A stretch of DNA of 64,000 bases from Microcella alkaliphila (GCF_002355395.1 NZ_AP017315.1:992001-1056000); one strand, 5' to 3'. Counted from the stretch's first letter, positions 15,423-24,917 are shown. Notes: generated by a model not told the origin, from the letters alone. Program-made: numbers and translations.

Positions 15423-17164
15423 CGACCGTCACGGCAGACCGGCTGCTCGCCCAGCTCGACGACCGACAACGGGAAGTCGCCGAGGCTCTCATCGGTCCCG
15501 TCTGCGTGCTCGCGGGCGCCGGCACCGGCAAGACCCGCGCGATCACCCACCGCATCGCCTACGGCGTATCGACGGGGGCGTACGACCCGCGTCGCGTGAT
15601 GGCGCTCACCTTCACGACCCGCGCGGCCGGTGAACTGCTCGGTCGGTTGCGCGCGCTCGGCGCCGAGGGGGTCGCTGCCCGCACCTTCCACTCGGCGGCG
15701 CTGCGCCAACTGGCCTACTTCTGGCCGACGGTCGTCGGCGGCTCCCCGCCCCGCGTGCTCGACGGTAAGGGCCCGCTGCTCGGCCAGGCCGCGCAGTCGT
15801 TGCGCATCAGCGTCGACACCGCCGCCCTGCGCGATCTCGCCGCCGAGATCGAGTGGCGCAAGGTTAGCCGGCTGTCGATCGAGCAGTACGCGACCCGGGC
15901 GCCGAGCCGCAGCATGCCGGGCGGCCTCACGGTCGAGCAGGTCGTCGACCTCCAACGCCGATACGAAGATGTGAAGGACGAGCGTCGCCAGATCGATTTC
16001 GAAGACGTGCTGCTCGCCACCGCCGGGATGCTCGAAAACGAACCGCGGGTCGCCGAGCAGGTTCGCGAGCAGTACCGATTCTTCGTCGTCGACGAGTATC
16101 AAGACGTCTCGCCGCTGCAGCACGACCTGCTCATGCTGTGGCTCGGCGGCAGGCGCGAACTGTGTGTCGTCGGCGACGCCTCGCAGACGATCTACTCGTT
16201 TACGGGTGCCACGAGCGACTATCTCGTGCGATTCGGCACCGAATTTCCCGAGGCAGCCATCGTGCGGTTGGAAGACAACTACCGGTCGACGCCCGCGATC
16301 GTCGACACCGCGAACCGGCTCATGCGCGGTCGGCCCGGCGCCCTGACGTTGCGGGCAGCGACGCCGGGTGCTGATGGCGACAACCGCGTGGAGGGGACGC
16401 GGGCGCACGGGGTTGCCCCGAGCATCCGGGGTCACGCCGACGACGCGGCCGAAGCGGCGTACGTCGCCGAGCAGGTCGCTCAGCGCATCGCCGACGGCGC
16501 CGCACCGGAATCGATCGCCGTGCTGTACCGCATCAACACCCAGTCGATCGCCCTCGAGGCGGCCTTGCGCCGGCAGGGCATCCCCGTGCAGTCGCGCGCG
16601 AACAGTCGATACTTCGACCAGCCCGAGGTTCGCCAGGCGCTCATGCTGTTGCGCGGCGCCTCCGTCGCCGTCGGCGATGAGCCGCTGTTCAAGAGCGTCA
16701 GCGACGTGCTCCGGGGTCTCGGCTGGCGGCAGGACCCACCGACCGGCGGCGGGGCCGAACGCGCGCGGTGGGATGCGCTCAACGCGCTGCTGGCGCTCGC
16801 CGAGGAGGCGCCCGCCGGAACGACCCTCGCCCAGTTCGTCGACGAGCTGCGCGCCCGCGCCGAGCAGCAGCACGCGCCCACGATCTCGGCGGTCACGCTG
16901 TCAACCCTGCACGCCGCGAAGGGCCTCGAGTGGGACCACGTTCACATCGTCGGCCTGTCGGAAGGTCTCGTGCCGATCAGCTACGCGGGCACCGACCTGG
17001 CGGCAATCGACGAGGAGCGGCGCCTGCTGTACGTGGGCGTAACCCGCGCGCGACGAACGCTCGACCTGTCGTGGGCGGCGACCGGCGCGAACTCGCGCGG
17101 AGAGCGCGCGCCGAGCCGCTTCCTCGCGGAGCTCAGCCCGCCGCGATCGGCGTCACGCCGCTGA
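15419..17164 (+). CDS. uvrD2: UvrD2-type ATP-dependent DNA helicase (SF1A)
   Basis: Superfamily 1 helicase of 581 residues. Visible motifs in order: Walker A LAGAGTGKT (31-39), Ia LTFTTRAAGEL, motif II FVVDEYQDVSPLQ (around 222-234), motif III VGDASQTIYSFTGAT, IV LEDNYRS, V TLHAAKGLEWDHVHI and VI EERRLLYVGVTRARR. Helicases of this type unwind DNA in repair. Mycobacterial UvrD2 is near 700 residues with a C-terminal HRDC domain; here the protein ends about 40 residues after motif VI, so HRDC is absent. It overlaps nudC by four bases and converges with the next gene, overlapping 32 bp. Confidence 0.95.
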   Translation: MTTVTADRLLAQLDDRQREVAEALIGPVCVLAGAGTGKTRAITHRIAYGVSTGAYDPRRVMALTFTTRAAGELLGRLRALGAEGVAARTFHSAALRQLAYFWPTVVGGSPPRVLDGKGPLLGQAAQSLRISVDTAALRDLAAEIEWRKVSRLSIEQYATRAPSRSMPGGLTVEQVVDLQRRYEDVKDERRQIDFEDVLLATAGMLENEPRVAEQVREQYRFFVVDEYQDVSPLQHDLLMLWLGGRRELCVVGDASQTIYSFTGATSDYLVRFGTEFPEAAIVRLEDNYRSTPAIVDTANRLMRGRPGALTLRAATPGADGDNRVEGTRAHGVAPSIRGHADDAAEAAYVAEQVAQRIADGAAPESIAVLYRINTQSIALEAALRRQGIPVQSRANSRYFDQPEVRQALMLLRGASVAVGDEPLFKSVSDVLRGLGWRQDPPTGGGAERARWDALNALLALAEEAPAGTTLAQFVDELRARAEQQHAPTISAVTLSTLHAAKGLEWDHVHIVGLSEGLVPISYAGTDLAAIDEERRLLYVGVTRARRTLDLSWAATGANSRGERAPSRFLAELSPPRSASRR

Positions 17165-17933
17165 GCTCCAGCCCACGGCAGCCGCAGCGCGGCGATGGCT
17201 GCCAGGTGCGCTCGGTGCGTGCGCCCGTCTCGGTGTCGAGGCGCACCTGGTGCGTGGCACGCTCGGCGAGCATGCGCACGACCTCGAGTGCCGCCTCGGT
17301 CGCGGCCAACTCGGTGTCCGCCGAGGCTTGGGTGCGCCACAGCTGCGGGCTGATCGCCGCCCAGGCGGGGTCGGCGTCGGTGCGCTGCTGCTCGACGCAG
17401 GCGATGCACGGGGTGCGGCCGGGATCGACGAGCGGACCGATCGTCACGGCCAGCTCGCCGAACACGACGGGCACGTGCAGGAGGTCGCGGTTCAGCCACC
17501 GCAGGTGTTCGAGCGGGTCAACCACGTGGTGGCTGACGAGCACCGCTGCGGCGATACCCGCGGTATCGAGTGCCTCGCCGGTCGCGCCCGTGACGACGCG
17601 AAAACCGGCGCTGGCGAGCAACCCTGCGATGCGCGCGGTGGCCGGAACCGCACCGACGACGGCGACGCGCGGTCGGGCCACCGGCTCGGGCGGGGGAGCG
17701 AGCGCCGGCTGAATGGCCGCCACGAGCCGCTCGACCCGGTCGAGACGCACTCCGGCGAGTTCGGCGAGTACGTCGAGCCCGTCGCGAGTGACGCCGGTCG
17801 CGAGCGCCCCGAGGAGGCGAGCCTCGCCGTCACCGATGTCGTCGATCACCGCGACGACAGGGTCGACGCCGAGCTGGACGGTGCGCGGATCGCGCCAGAC
17901 AAGGGCTCTGCGCGGGTCGAGTCGGAGGATCAT
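17133..17933 (-). CDS. ThiF/cyclodehydratase-like protein, no ATP-binding motif
   Basis: Protein of 266 residues. The N-terminal 90 residues resemble the RRE-like/leader-binding part of cyclodehydratase-type proteins, followed by a Rossmann-like strand (PRVAVVGAVPATARIAGLLASAGFRVV). Late in the protein come a CIACVEQQR segment and a terminal RCGC, which would give a CxxC...CxC zinc site as in the ThiF/Ocin-ThiF family. The adenylate-forming arginine and the GxGxxG loop of true E1-like enzymes are not seen. It occupies the position of a conserved unknown gene next to uvrD2 in actinobacteria. The ATG at 17933 is preferred; the frame extends to 17942. No lasso or TOMM precursor is nearby, so a peptide-modification role is not supported. 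Confidence 0.7.
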   Translation of the reverse strand: MILRLDPRRALVWRDPRTVQLGVDPVVAVIDDIGDGEARLLGALATGVTRDGLDVLAELAGVRLDRVERLVAAIQPALAPPPEPVARPRVAVVGAVPATARIAGLLASAGFRVVTGATGEALDTAGIAAAVLVSHHVVDPLEHLRWLNRDLLHVPVVFGELAVTIGPLVDPGRTPCIACVEQQRTDADPAWAAISPQLWRTQASADTELAATEAALEVVRMLAERATHQVRLDTETGARTERTWQPSPRCGCRGLELSGVTPIAAG

Positions 17934-17988
17934 GGCGCACATGATGCGCCCGGTCCGCTAGCCGCAGCGCGGGTTGTGCACAGCCCCG

Positions 17989-19386
17989 CTACGCGGTCGG
18001 CTCGTCGCTCGACGGCGGCTCGTCCGGAGCCTCGCCCGGCCCGCGCTCGACGGGCCGGTCACCCTCCCCGGCGAGCAGATCGCTGAGCGCCTTGTCGAGC
18101 GCGTCGGGCTCGGCGGGGCCGTCCGTCATCGACCGGATGCGCGCATCCGGGTCATCGATGTCGGCAGCGGTCGGCATGAGGTCGGGGTGCGCCCAGAGGG
18201 CGTCGCGAGCCTCGGTTCCCACGGCGTCGGTGACCTGACGCCAGAAGGCGGCGGCCTCACGCAGTCGTCGCGGTCGCAGTTCGAGCCCGACCAGGGTGGC
18301 GAAGGCGCGCTCGGCGGGGCCGCCGGATGCGCGGCGGCGGCGCACCGTCTCGGCAACCGCGTCGGCGCGGGGGATGCGCGTGGTCGCGTCGGCCGTGACC
18401 ACATCGACCCAGCCCTCGATGAGCGCCAGGGTCGTCTCCAGGCGGGCGAGCGCCTGTTGCTGCGCTTCCGTCTTTGGCTCGATCAACTCTCCGCTGGTGA
18501 GTGCGGCTCGGAGGCTGTCGAGGTTCTGCGGATCGAAGCCCTCAGCGAGCGACTCGAGGCGCTCGAGCCGAATCGTGGTGCCGCGCGTTGCATCGGTGAT
18601 GGCGCTGATCAGATGGGCCCGCAGCCAGCGCGCGTGCCGGAACAGTCGGGCGTGCGCGAGCTCGCGCACCGAGAGGTAGAGCTGCACCTGGTCCGCGGGA
18701 ATATCGAGGTCGGTGCCGAAAGCTGTCACGTTCTGGGGCAGCAGCGCCGCTTGCACATCGGTTTCGTCGCGGCCCGGCAACAGAGGTATTCCGATGTCGC
18801 CGCCCGAAACCACCTCGGCAGAAAGTCGCCCGACGACCTGACCGAGCTGCAGCGCGAAGAGGGCGCCGCCGACCTGTCTCATCATCTGGGAGGCGCCAGC
18901 GAGCATCCCCTTCAGTTCTTCCGGAACCTGTTCGGCGAGCACCCGTGTCATCGAGTCGGCGATCGAGGTCGCGACCGGCTCGGCGAGCTCGGTCCACACG
19001 GGCATGGTCTGGTGCGCCCACTCGGCGCGGGTGAGCAGCGCCGGCTCGCTCGTCAACTGGGTGATGCCGGTCGCCTCGTCCAGCCACAGCGCGGCGACGC
19101 TGAGCGCCTGCCGCAGCCGGTCGAGGTCGAGTTGGGCGGTGCGGGTCGAGCCTTCGGCAGCGATGCGCCCCGCCTCGTCCCGCGCGTTTTGCCAGTCGAT
19201 GCCGTCGCCCGTGGAATCCATGGCCTTGCGCAGCTGGCCCATGAGTCGCGCCATCATCACCGGGTCTGCGGGCAACCCCGCGGCGCCGGCGAGCTTCGAC
19301 GGGTCGATGTCGCCCTCCCCGGAGAGGAACTTGCGCATCATGTCGCGGAATTCGTCGTCGTTCGCCCCGAGGGGGTTCTCAGCCAT
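17989..19386 (-). CDS. Zinc-dependent metalloprotease family protein (DUF2342-type)
   Basis: Protein of 465 residues matching the actinobacterial zincin-like family encoded beside uvrD2 (DUF2342-type). The characteristic region is YLSVRELAHARLFRHARWLRAHL, which contains the E-x(2)-H-x(3) arrangement expected for metal binding, followed by helical segments. The C-terminus has an acidic, proline-rich tail. The frame is open to 19491, but the ATG at 19386 gives the family-like start MAENPLGANDDEFRDMMRKFLSG. It is divergent from the PDZ/Lon-like protease. The substrate is unknown; the family name is reliable, the catalytic activity is inferred. Confidence 0.85.
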   Translation of the reverse strand: MAENPLGANDDEFRDMMRKFLSGEGDIDPSKLAGAAGLPADPVMMARLMGQLRKAMDSTGDGIDWQNARDEAGRIAAEGSTRTAQLDLDRLRQALSVAALWLDEATGITQLTSEPALLTRAEWAHQTMPVWTELAEPVATSIADSMTRVLAEQVPEELKGMLAGASQMMRQVGGALFALQLGQVVGRLSAEVVSGGDIGIPLLPGRDETDVQAALLPQNVTAFGTDLDIPADQVQLYLSVRELAHARLFRHARWLRAHLISAITDATRGTTIRLERLESLAEGFDPQNLDSLRAALTSGELIEPKTEAQQQALARLETTLALIEGWVDVVTADATTRIPRADAVAETVRRRRASGGPAERAFATLVGLELRPRRLREAAAFWRQVTDAVGTEARDALWAHPDLMPTAADIDDPDARIRSMTDGPAEPDALDKALSDLLAGEGDRPVERGPGEAPDEPPSSDEPTA

Positions 19387-19499
19387 GGTTCCTACGCTAA
19401 TGCGGTTGCCGGGCGCAGCACCCGGGCGTTCGCCGTAGGCTGACCGGGTTCCCAGTGGCGGCTCAGCCCCCGCCGCAGAAACGTTGATCAAGGAGACGC

Positions 19500-20615
19500 G
19501 TGAGCTTGTTCACCGACGACGACGACGCGCGCGTCGAACAGACGGTACGCCGGGGCGGTCGCCGCGTCGGCCTCCTCATGATGGCCGTCACCGTCTTCGG
19601 GATGCTCGGGCTCGCGATTCTGCCCTCGCCGTACGTCATCGAACGGCCCGGCCCCGTCATCGACACCCTGGGTTCTGTGACGGTCGACGGCGTCGACGTT
19701 CCCCTCATTGAGATTCCCGACGAGCCGACGTATCCCACCGAGGGGTCGCTCAGCCTGGTGACGGTGAACGTGCTCGGAAACCCCGAGAACTCACCAAGCT
19801 GGTTTGAGGTCATGAGGGCGTGGGTCACCCCGTCTCAGTCGGTCGTGCCCGTCGACCAGGTGTTCCCGCCCGGGGTTTCCACCGAGGAGCGCCGCGAGCA
19901 GAGCCGCATCGACATGGAGAACTCTCAGCAGGAGGCCGTCGCCGCGGCCCTGCGTGCGATCGGCGAGCCGTACGAAAGTCGCCTCGTCGTGGTCGACCTG
20001 CTCGAGGGGAGCCCCGCGGCCAACGTCATCGAACCCGACGACGAGATCGTCGCGGTCAACGGTGTCGCCGTGCGGGATGTGACCGCGCTGCGTGCCGAGA
20101 TCGCCCGCAACGGTGTGGCGGGAGCGGCCGACGTGACGATTCGCCGCGACGGTACCGAGCAGTCGGTGCCGATCACCCCGGTGCTGTCGGAGGGCACCGA
20201 CCGGGTTCCGGTGATCGGGGTCCTGATCGCCGGCCAGTACGAATTCCCCATTGACGTGCGCATTCAGCTTGAGAACGTCGGCGGACCGAGCGCGGGAATG
20301 ATCTTCGCCCTCGGCATCATCGACAAGCTCACGCCGGGGTCGCTCTCGGGCGGAGCCGAGGTCGCGGGCACCGGCACGATTGCCGCCGACGGCTCGGTCG
20401 GTCGCGTCGGAGGAGTGGTGCAGAAGATGCACGGAGCGGTCGGCGTGGGAGCCGACGTCTTTCTCGCCCCGCTCGCGAACTGCGGCGAGATCTCGGGCAA
20501 CATTCCGGGCGACTTGGACGTCTACCCGGTCGCCTCCCTCAACGAGGCCATCGCGGTGTTGCAGGCCGTCGAGTCGGGGGCGCCGACCGACGATTTCGCT
20601 CGCTGCGGACAATAG
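19500..20615 (+). CDS. PDZ and Lon-protease (S16) domain membrane-anchored protease (YlbL-like)
   Basis: Membrane-anchored serine protease of 371 residues. A single transmembrane segment at about 23-42 leaves most of the protein outside. A PDZ domain occupies about 160-225 (VVVDLLEGSPAANVIEPDDEIVAVNGVAV), and a Lon-type S16 domain 240-350 holds the Ser-Lys dyad: S264 in NVGGPSAGMIFALGI and K309 in GVVQKMHGA. Bacillus YlbL has the same architecture. The GTG at 19500 has AAGGAG six bases upstream. It precedes the UPF0182 gene by 74 bp, in the same order as in mycobacteria, suggesting a shared envelope role. Confidence 0.93.
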   Translation: MSLFTDDDDARVEQTVRRGGRRVGLLMMAVTVFGMLGLAILPSPYVIERPGPVIDTLGSVTVDGVDVPLIEIPDEPTYPTEGSLSLVTVNVLGNPENSPSWFEVMRAWVTPSQSVVPVDQVFPPGVSTEERREQSRIDMENSQQEAVAAALRAIGEPYESRLVVVDLLEGSPAANVIEPDDEIVAVNGVAVRDVTALRAEIARNGVAGAADVTIRRDGTEQSVPITPVLSEGTDRVPVIGVLIAGQYEFPIDVRIQLENVGGPSAGMIFALGIIDKLTPGSLSGGAEVAGTGTIAADGSVGRVGGVVQKMHGAVGVGADVFLAPLANCGEISGNIPGDLDVYPVASLNEAIAVLQAVESGAPTDDFARCGQ

Positions 20616-20689
20616 GGGCTTGCCGGGGAGTACCAAGCTTCCTCCCACTAGTCTGAAAGGGAGTGCCCACCTACCCCGGGAGTCCCCAC

Positions 20690-23608
20690 GTGACGTCCAC
20701 AGCAACGCCGCCCCAGAACCGCTCGAGGTCGACCCTCGCGATCTCCGCCGGAATCCTCGCGGCGCTCGTCATCCTGTTCTTCGTCTTCGCTAACTTCTAC
20801 ACCGACATCCTCTGGTACGACCAGCTCGGATTCCTCAACGTGCTCACCACGCGATGGATCGCGACGGGTGTCATGTTCCTCGTCGGCTTCGTCGCGATGT
20901 TCCTGCCCGTGTGGCTGAGCCTCCAGCTCGCCTACCGCACCCGGCCGATGTACGCGAAGCTCTCCTCGCAGCTCGACCGGTACCAGGAGGTCGTCGAGCC
21001 GCTGCGTCGCGTTGCGATGCTCGGTATCCCCGGCGTGCTCGGTCTCTTTGGCGGTGTCGCCGCGGCCAGCAGCTGGCCCGTCGTCTTGCAGTGGCTGAAC
21101 CGCACCCCGTTCGGCATCGCCGACCCCGAGTTCGGCTTCGATGTTGGCTTCTTTGTCTGGGAGCTGCCGTTCTGGCGCGGCATCATCGCCTTCGCCTCGG
21201 CCGTCGTCTTGCTGTCGCTGCTCGCGGCCGCCGCGACGGGCTACCTGTACGGATCGATCCGCGTCAACGGCCGCGAGATCCGCATCAGTCGCACCGCGCG
21301 CATCCAGCTGGCGGTCACCGGTGGTCTCTACGTGGCCCTGCAGGGTGTGTCAATTTGGTTCGACCAGTACGCGGCGGCCGTTGAACCGAGCGTCGGCTTC
21401 CTCGCCGCCGGTGCGGGCTTCACCGAGGTGAACGCCACCATCCCGGGCCGCGCGATTCTCGCCGGCATCGCGATCATCGTCGCCATACTGTTCTTCATCA
21501 CGGCGGTCATCGGTCGCTGGCGCCTGCCCGTCATCGGAACGGCCCTCCTCGTGATCAGCGGCCTCATCATCGGCAGCGGCTACCCGGCCCTCGTGCAGCA
21601 GTTCCAGGTAGTGCCGAGCGAGCGCGAGCTCGAGGCGCAGTTCATCCAGCGGAACATCGACTTCACCCGCGATGCCTACGGTGTCGCCGACATCGTCGAG
21701 GTCCCGTACAACGCGGTGACCGAGGCGGAGGCGGGCGCGCTGCGCGAATACGCCGAGACCACGGCGAACATCCGCATCATCGACCCCGCACTGGTTTCGC
21801 CGGCGTTCGCGCAGCTCGAGCAGTTCCGCCAGTACTACCAGTTCCCGCGCTTCCTCGACGTGGGTCGCTACGAGATCGACGGTCAGACGCAAGACACGGT
21901 TCTCGCCGTGCGCGAGCTGAACCCTGACGGCCAGTCGGCGCAGAACTGGGTCAACCAGCGCATCGTCTTCACCCACGGCTACGGCCTCGTGGCCGCCTTC
22001 GGCAACCAGCGCTCCGACGACGGTCAGCCGGTCTTCCTCGAGCAGGGCATTCCGGTGGGTGGTGTGCTCACCGAGCAGCTCGGTGAGTACGAGCCGCGCA
22101 TCTACTTCGGCGAGTTCTCTCCGACGTACTCGATCGTCGGCGCGCCGGAGGGGGCCGAGCCTCAAGAGCTCGACTTCCCCGCCGAGGGCGAGGTGGGCAG
22201 CGACGAGAACATCGACGCGTCGGGCAACGCTCGCTACACCTTCACCGGTGACGGCGGCCCTGCGCTCGACAACGTCTTCAAGCGCCTCATCTACGCCATC
22301 ACGTTCCAGTCGACCGAGATCCTCCTGTCGAACCAGGTGAACGACCATTCGCAGATCCTCTACGACCGCGACCCGTTGACCCGCGTGCAACGTGCCGCGC
22401 CGTACCTCACGCTCGACAACGACCCGTACCCGGCGATCATCGACGGACGCATCAAGTGGATCGTCGACGGCTACACGACGACGGCGAACTACCCGTACTC
22501 GACCTCTGTTGCGCTGTCGGCGGCGATCGCCGATACGTACACACCGGCGCCGCAGTTTCCGATCGACAACATCAACTACATCCGTAACTCGGTGAAGGCG
22601 ACGGTCGACGCATACGACGGCTCGGTGACGCTCTACGCGTGGGACACGGAAGATCCGGTGCTGCAGACGTGGCAGAGGATCTTCCCGAACACGCTCGAGT
22701 CGGCCGACGAGATGTCGGACGCGCTGCTCAGCCAGGTGCGATACCCGAGTGACCTGTTCAAGGTGCAGCGCAATATCCTCGGCCGCTACCACGTGACTGA
22801 GCCGGGCTCGTTCTTCGCGACCGATGACGAGTGGCGCACCCCAAACGACCCGGTGTCGAACCCCAACGCGCCAACGCTGCAGCCCCCGTACTACCTGACG
22901 ATGCAGGTGCCGGGCAGCGACGATCCGTCGTTCACGCTGTACTCGACGTTCATCCCGGCGGCGACCGGCGAGAACCAGCGCAACGTACTGTTTGGCTACC
23001 TCGCCGCGAACGCCGACGCGGGTGACGACTACGGCAAGCTGACGCTGCTGCGTCTGCCGCGCCAGACGACGATTCCCGGCCCCGGACAGGTGCAGGCTCA
23101 GTTCGACTCCGACGCCAACGTCGGTCAGCAGCTGAACTTGCTGCGTCAGGGTCAGACCGAGGTCATCAGCGGAAACCTGCTGACACTCCCCGTGGGTGGC
23201 GGACTGCTCTACGTGCAGCCCGTCTACGTGCAGTCGACCGGTGAAACGAGCTTCCCGCTCCTGCGTCGTGTGCTCGTGTCGTTCGGTGAAGAGATCGCGT
23301 TCGAAGACACGCTCGATCAGGCGCTCGATGTGCTGTTCGGCGGAGACTCGGGCGCCGTCGCCGGTGACGGCGACGTGGAGCCCGGGGCGCCACTGCCGAC
23401 CGACCCTGCCGAGCCGACCGAGCCGACGGAGCCGACCACGCCGGCGCCGCCGATCGATCCGAACGCGCTGCAGCAGGCGCTGGTTGACGCCCGCGACGCG
23501 CTGCTCGACCGTGAGGCCGCGTACCGCGCGAACGACCTCGTCGCGGCGGCTCAGGCCGATGCCCGCCTGCAGGAGGCACTGGAGCGTGCAATCCAGCTGA
23601 GCCAGTAG
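20690..23608 (+). CDS. UPF0182 family membrane protein
   Basis: Large membrane protein of 972 residues in the UPF0182 (COG1615) family. The N-terminal third holds about seven membrane segments (for example ILAALVILFFVFANFYTDILWYDQLGF), followed by a long extracytoplasmic region with family stretches such as ERELEAQFIQRNIDFTRDAYG, and a Pro/Thr/Glu-rich linker before a C-terminal helical segment (NALQQALVDARDALLDREAAYR). The function is unknown. A GTG at 20690 with GGGAG seven bases upstream is preferred to the GTG at 20663, whose purine run is too close. A strong terminator follows. Confidence 0.93.
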   Translation: MTSTATPPQNRSRSTLAISAGILAALVILFFVFANFYTDILWYDQLGFLNVLTTRWIATGVMFLVGFVAMFLPVWLSLQLAYRTRPMYAKLSSQLDRYQEVVEPLRRVAMLGIPGVLGLFGGVAAASSWPVVLQWLNRTPFGIADPEFGFDVGFFVWELPFWRGIIAFASAVVLLSLLAAAATGYLYGSIRVNGREIRISRTARIQLAVTGGLYVALQGVSIWFDQYAAAVEPSVGFLAAGAGFTEVNATIPGRAILAGIAIIVAILFFITAVIGRWRLPVIGTALLVISGLIIGSGYPALVQQFQVVPSERELEAQFIQRNIDFTRDAYGVADIVEVPYNAVTEAEAGALREYAETTANIRIIDPALVSPAFAQLEQFRQYYQFPRFLDVGRYEIDGQTQDTVLAVRELNPDGQSAQNWVNQRIVFTHGYGLVAAFGNQRSDDGQPVFLEQGIPVGGVLTEQLGEYEPRIYFGEFSPTYSIVGAPEGAEPQELDFPAEGEVGSDENIDASGNARYTFTGDGGPALDNVFKRLIYAITFQSTEILLSNQVNDHSQILYDRDPLTRVQRAAPYLTLDNDPYPAIIDGRIKWIVDGYTTTANYPYSTSVALSAAIADTYTPAPQFPIDNINYIRNSVKATVDAYDGSVTLYAWDTEDPVLQTWQRIFPNTLESADEMSDALLSQVRYPSDLFKVQRNILGRYHVTEPGSFFATDDEWRTPNDPVSNPNAPTLQPPYYLTMQVPGSDDPSFTLYSTFIPAATGENQRNVLFGYLAANADAGDDYGKLTLLRLPRQTTIPGPGQVQAQFDSDANVGQQLNLLRQGQTEVISGNLLTLPVGGGLLYVQPVYVQSTGETSFPLLRRVLVSFGEEIAFEDTLDQALDVLFGGDSGAVAGDGDVEPGAPLPTDPAEPTEPTEPTTPAPPIDPNALQQALVDARDALLDREAAYRANDLVAAAQADARLQEALERAIQLSQ

Positions 23609-23625
23609 CCACCACAAGGAGACAC

Positions 23626-23668
23626 GGGAAAGCCCCGGCCGAATGGCCGGGGCTTTCCCGCTGTTTCG
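23626..23668. terminator. Terminator between UPF0182 and the convergent DUF3060 gene
   Basis: GGGAAAGCCCCGGCC (23626-23640) pairs perfectly with GGCCGGGGCTTTCCC (23645-23659) around GAAT. The 15-bp stem between convergent genes probably serves both strands; the plus-strand side is followed by GCTGTTTCG. Confidence 0.88.
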
Positions 23669-23673
23669 CCGCG

Positions 23674-24231
23674 TTACTCAGCGCTGATGTCGTTCGATCC
23701 CTCGTCGTCGATCGTCGGGCTACCCGAGCCGAAGCGAACGGTGTTGCCCGATCCCTCCGCCTCGATCTCGATCGCGGAGGTGGTGGTGATCACGTTTCCC
23801 GTGCCCTCAACCTCGATCTCCACGACGTCACCCGCCGTGATCTCGTTGTTCGCGCCGTCGACGTCGATCTCCTCGGCGTTCTCGGCAGAGACGATGTTGT
23901 TCGACCCGTCGACCTCAATCTCTTCGCAGTTGCCCACAATGGTCGCGACCACGTCATTGGCGTCGATGTCCACATCGCCGCCACCATCACACACGATGGT
24001 CACGGTCAGGCCATTCTGCGTTGTTTCGAACTCTCCACCGCGGGTGAGCGGGACGAGCCATGCGCCGCTTTCCGGGTCGACGCTTGCGTCGGCACTTGGG
24101 CGTTGCTCGATGGGGTCGATCCCGGTCGGATTGCTCGATGCGGAGCCTGCCATCGAACTGCAACCCGCGAGGGCGGCGGCGGATACGAGCGCGCCGAGCG
24201 CGAGTGGAAGGCGGTTCAGTGTGCGAGTCAT
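23674..24231 (-). CDS. DUF3060 lipoprotein
   Basis: Secreted lipoprotein of 185 residues with signal peptide and lipobox ALAGC (cysteine near residue 24). The mature part is a DUF3060 domain: a ladder of short acidic repeats of the type (D/E)-(I/V)-E-V-(D/E)-G-x-x-N-x-(I/V), about six copies between residues 100 and 180, expected to form a right-handed beta-helix or stacked sheet. The protein is very acidic. The function of DUF3060 is not known to me; a surface-exposed or calcium-binding role is only a guess. A 7-bp palindrome lies about 100 bp upstream of its start. Confidence 0.85.
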   Translation of the reverse strand: MTRTLNRLPLALGALVSAAALAGCSSMAGSASSNPTGIDPIEQRPSADASVDPESGAWLVPLTRGGEFETTQNGLTVTIVCDGGGDVDIDANDVVATIVGNCEEIEVDGSNNIVSAENAEEIDVDGANNEITAGDVVEIEVEGTGNVITTTSAIEIEAEGSGNTVRFGSGSPTIDDEGSNDISAE

Positions 24232-24336
24232 GCTGTTTCTCCTTGTGGGGTCGGGTTAACACGCGTGGCGCGCCGGCGGTTCTCGCCGTTACCCATCAAC
24301 CCTGTTCGGCAAACATGGGCGAAACATGACGAGAGT

Positions 24337-24352
24337 GTGAGAGGACTCTCAC
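24337..24352. promoter_or_regulatory. Palindrome GTGAGAG-GA-CTCTCAC, candidate operator
   Basis: A perfect 7-bp inverted repeat with a 2-base spacer sits in the 233-bp divergent gap between the DUF3060 lipoprotein and the small unknown gene. Two AAACATG direct repeats lie just to its left (24311-24327). Nothing follows that looks like a terminator, so a protein-binding site is more likely than a hairpin. Confidence 0.45.
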
Positions 24353-24464
24353 GAAGATAGAACGTGCTGTCTGTCCACCGGGCGGGGGTTCCCCGTGTTG
24401 GGACTGCTCGTGGCCACCCCAAACCTTTAGGTTCTTTCGTAGGGGCTGGGAGAGGGAATGTCTC

Positions 24465-24857
24465 ATGGTCATCATCGACTATCGGGCAGACTGGGAAACT
24501 ATGGGGGAACACGACGACTTCGTCGCTCGCTTCGCGACGGTCCACGGCGCGCTCGAGCAGTTCGCCTGCGTTGCCGTCGCGTCCCTCATGGTCGCGGAAG
24601 CGCGTATCGAATTGCAGACCGACGCGGGCCGGCTCACGCTTGCCGCGTTTGGTGAGCACGTCGAACGACCCGCCTACCGATACGAGGTGCCGATTCGGGC
24701 GTTGACCGGGCAGACCATTGCTTACTTCGTGGTGCTCGACGACCAGGCTCGCGACACCAACGAGTTCGATCTCGAGGTCATTTTCAAGCTTGCGGACGGT
24801 GCTCAGCGAAAGCTCATGCTCGCCTGGAGTGACACGGGCCCGCGGTCCGTTCTGTAG
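24465..24857 (+). CDS. Hypothetical protein, 130 aa
   Basis: Soluble protein of 130 residues of no family I recognise. It has alternating strand-like segments (ARIELQTDAGRLTLAAF, PAYRYEVPIRALTGQTIAYFVVLDD, NEFDLEVIFKLADG), no signal peptide and no membrane segment, and an acidic overall composition. The ATG at 24465 has GAGAGGGA eight bases upstream; a second ATG (24501) is possible. It is a single gene ending 60 bp before initiator tRNA-Met. Confidence 0.65.
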   Translation: MVIIDYRADWETMGEHDDFVARFATVHGALEQFACVAVASLMVAEARIELQTDAGRLTLAAFGEHVERPAYRYEVPIRALTGQTIAYFVVLDDQARDTNEFDLEVIFKLADGAQRKLMLAWSDTGPRSVL

Positions 24858-24917
24858 GTCGCCGGGGTGGCGTCGATTCGACCGCGTCGTTCACCCCGTG
24901 GTAGCCTGAGAGTACGC

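Noticed and set aside
14696..16873. 725-codon open frame on the minus strand opposite nudC/uvrD2
   Set aside because: No protein-like composition; it lies across two secure plus-strand genes with full motif sets.
17133..17933. RiPP (TOMM/lasso) biosynthesis locus
   Set aside because: Only one cyclodehydratase-like protein is present, with no precursor peptide, dehydrogenase or transporter; its neighbours are the housekeeping uvrD2 block.
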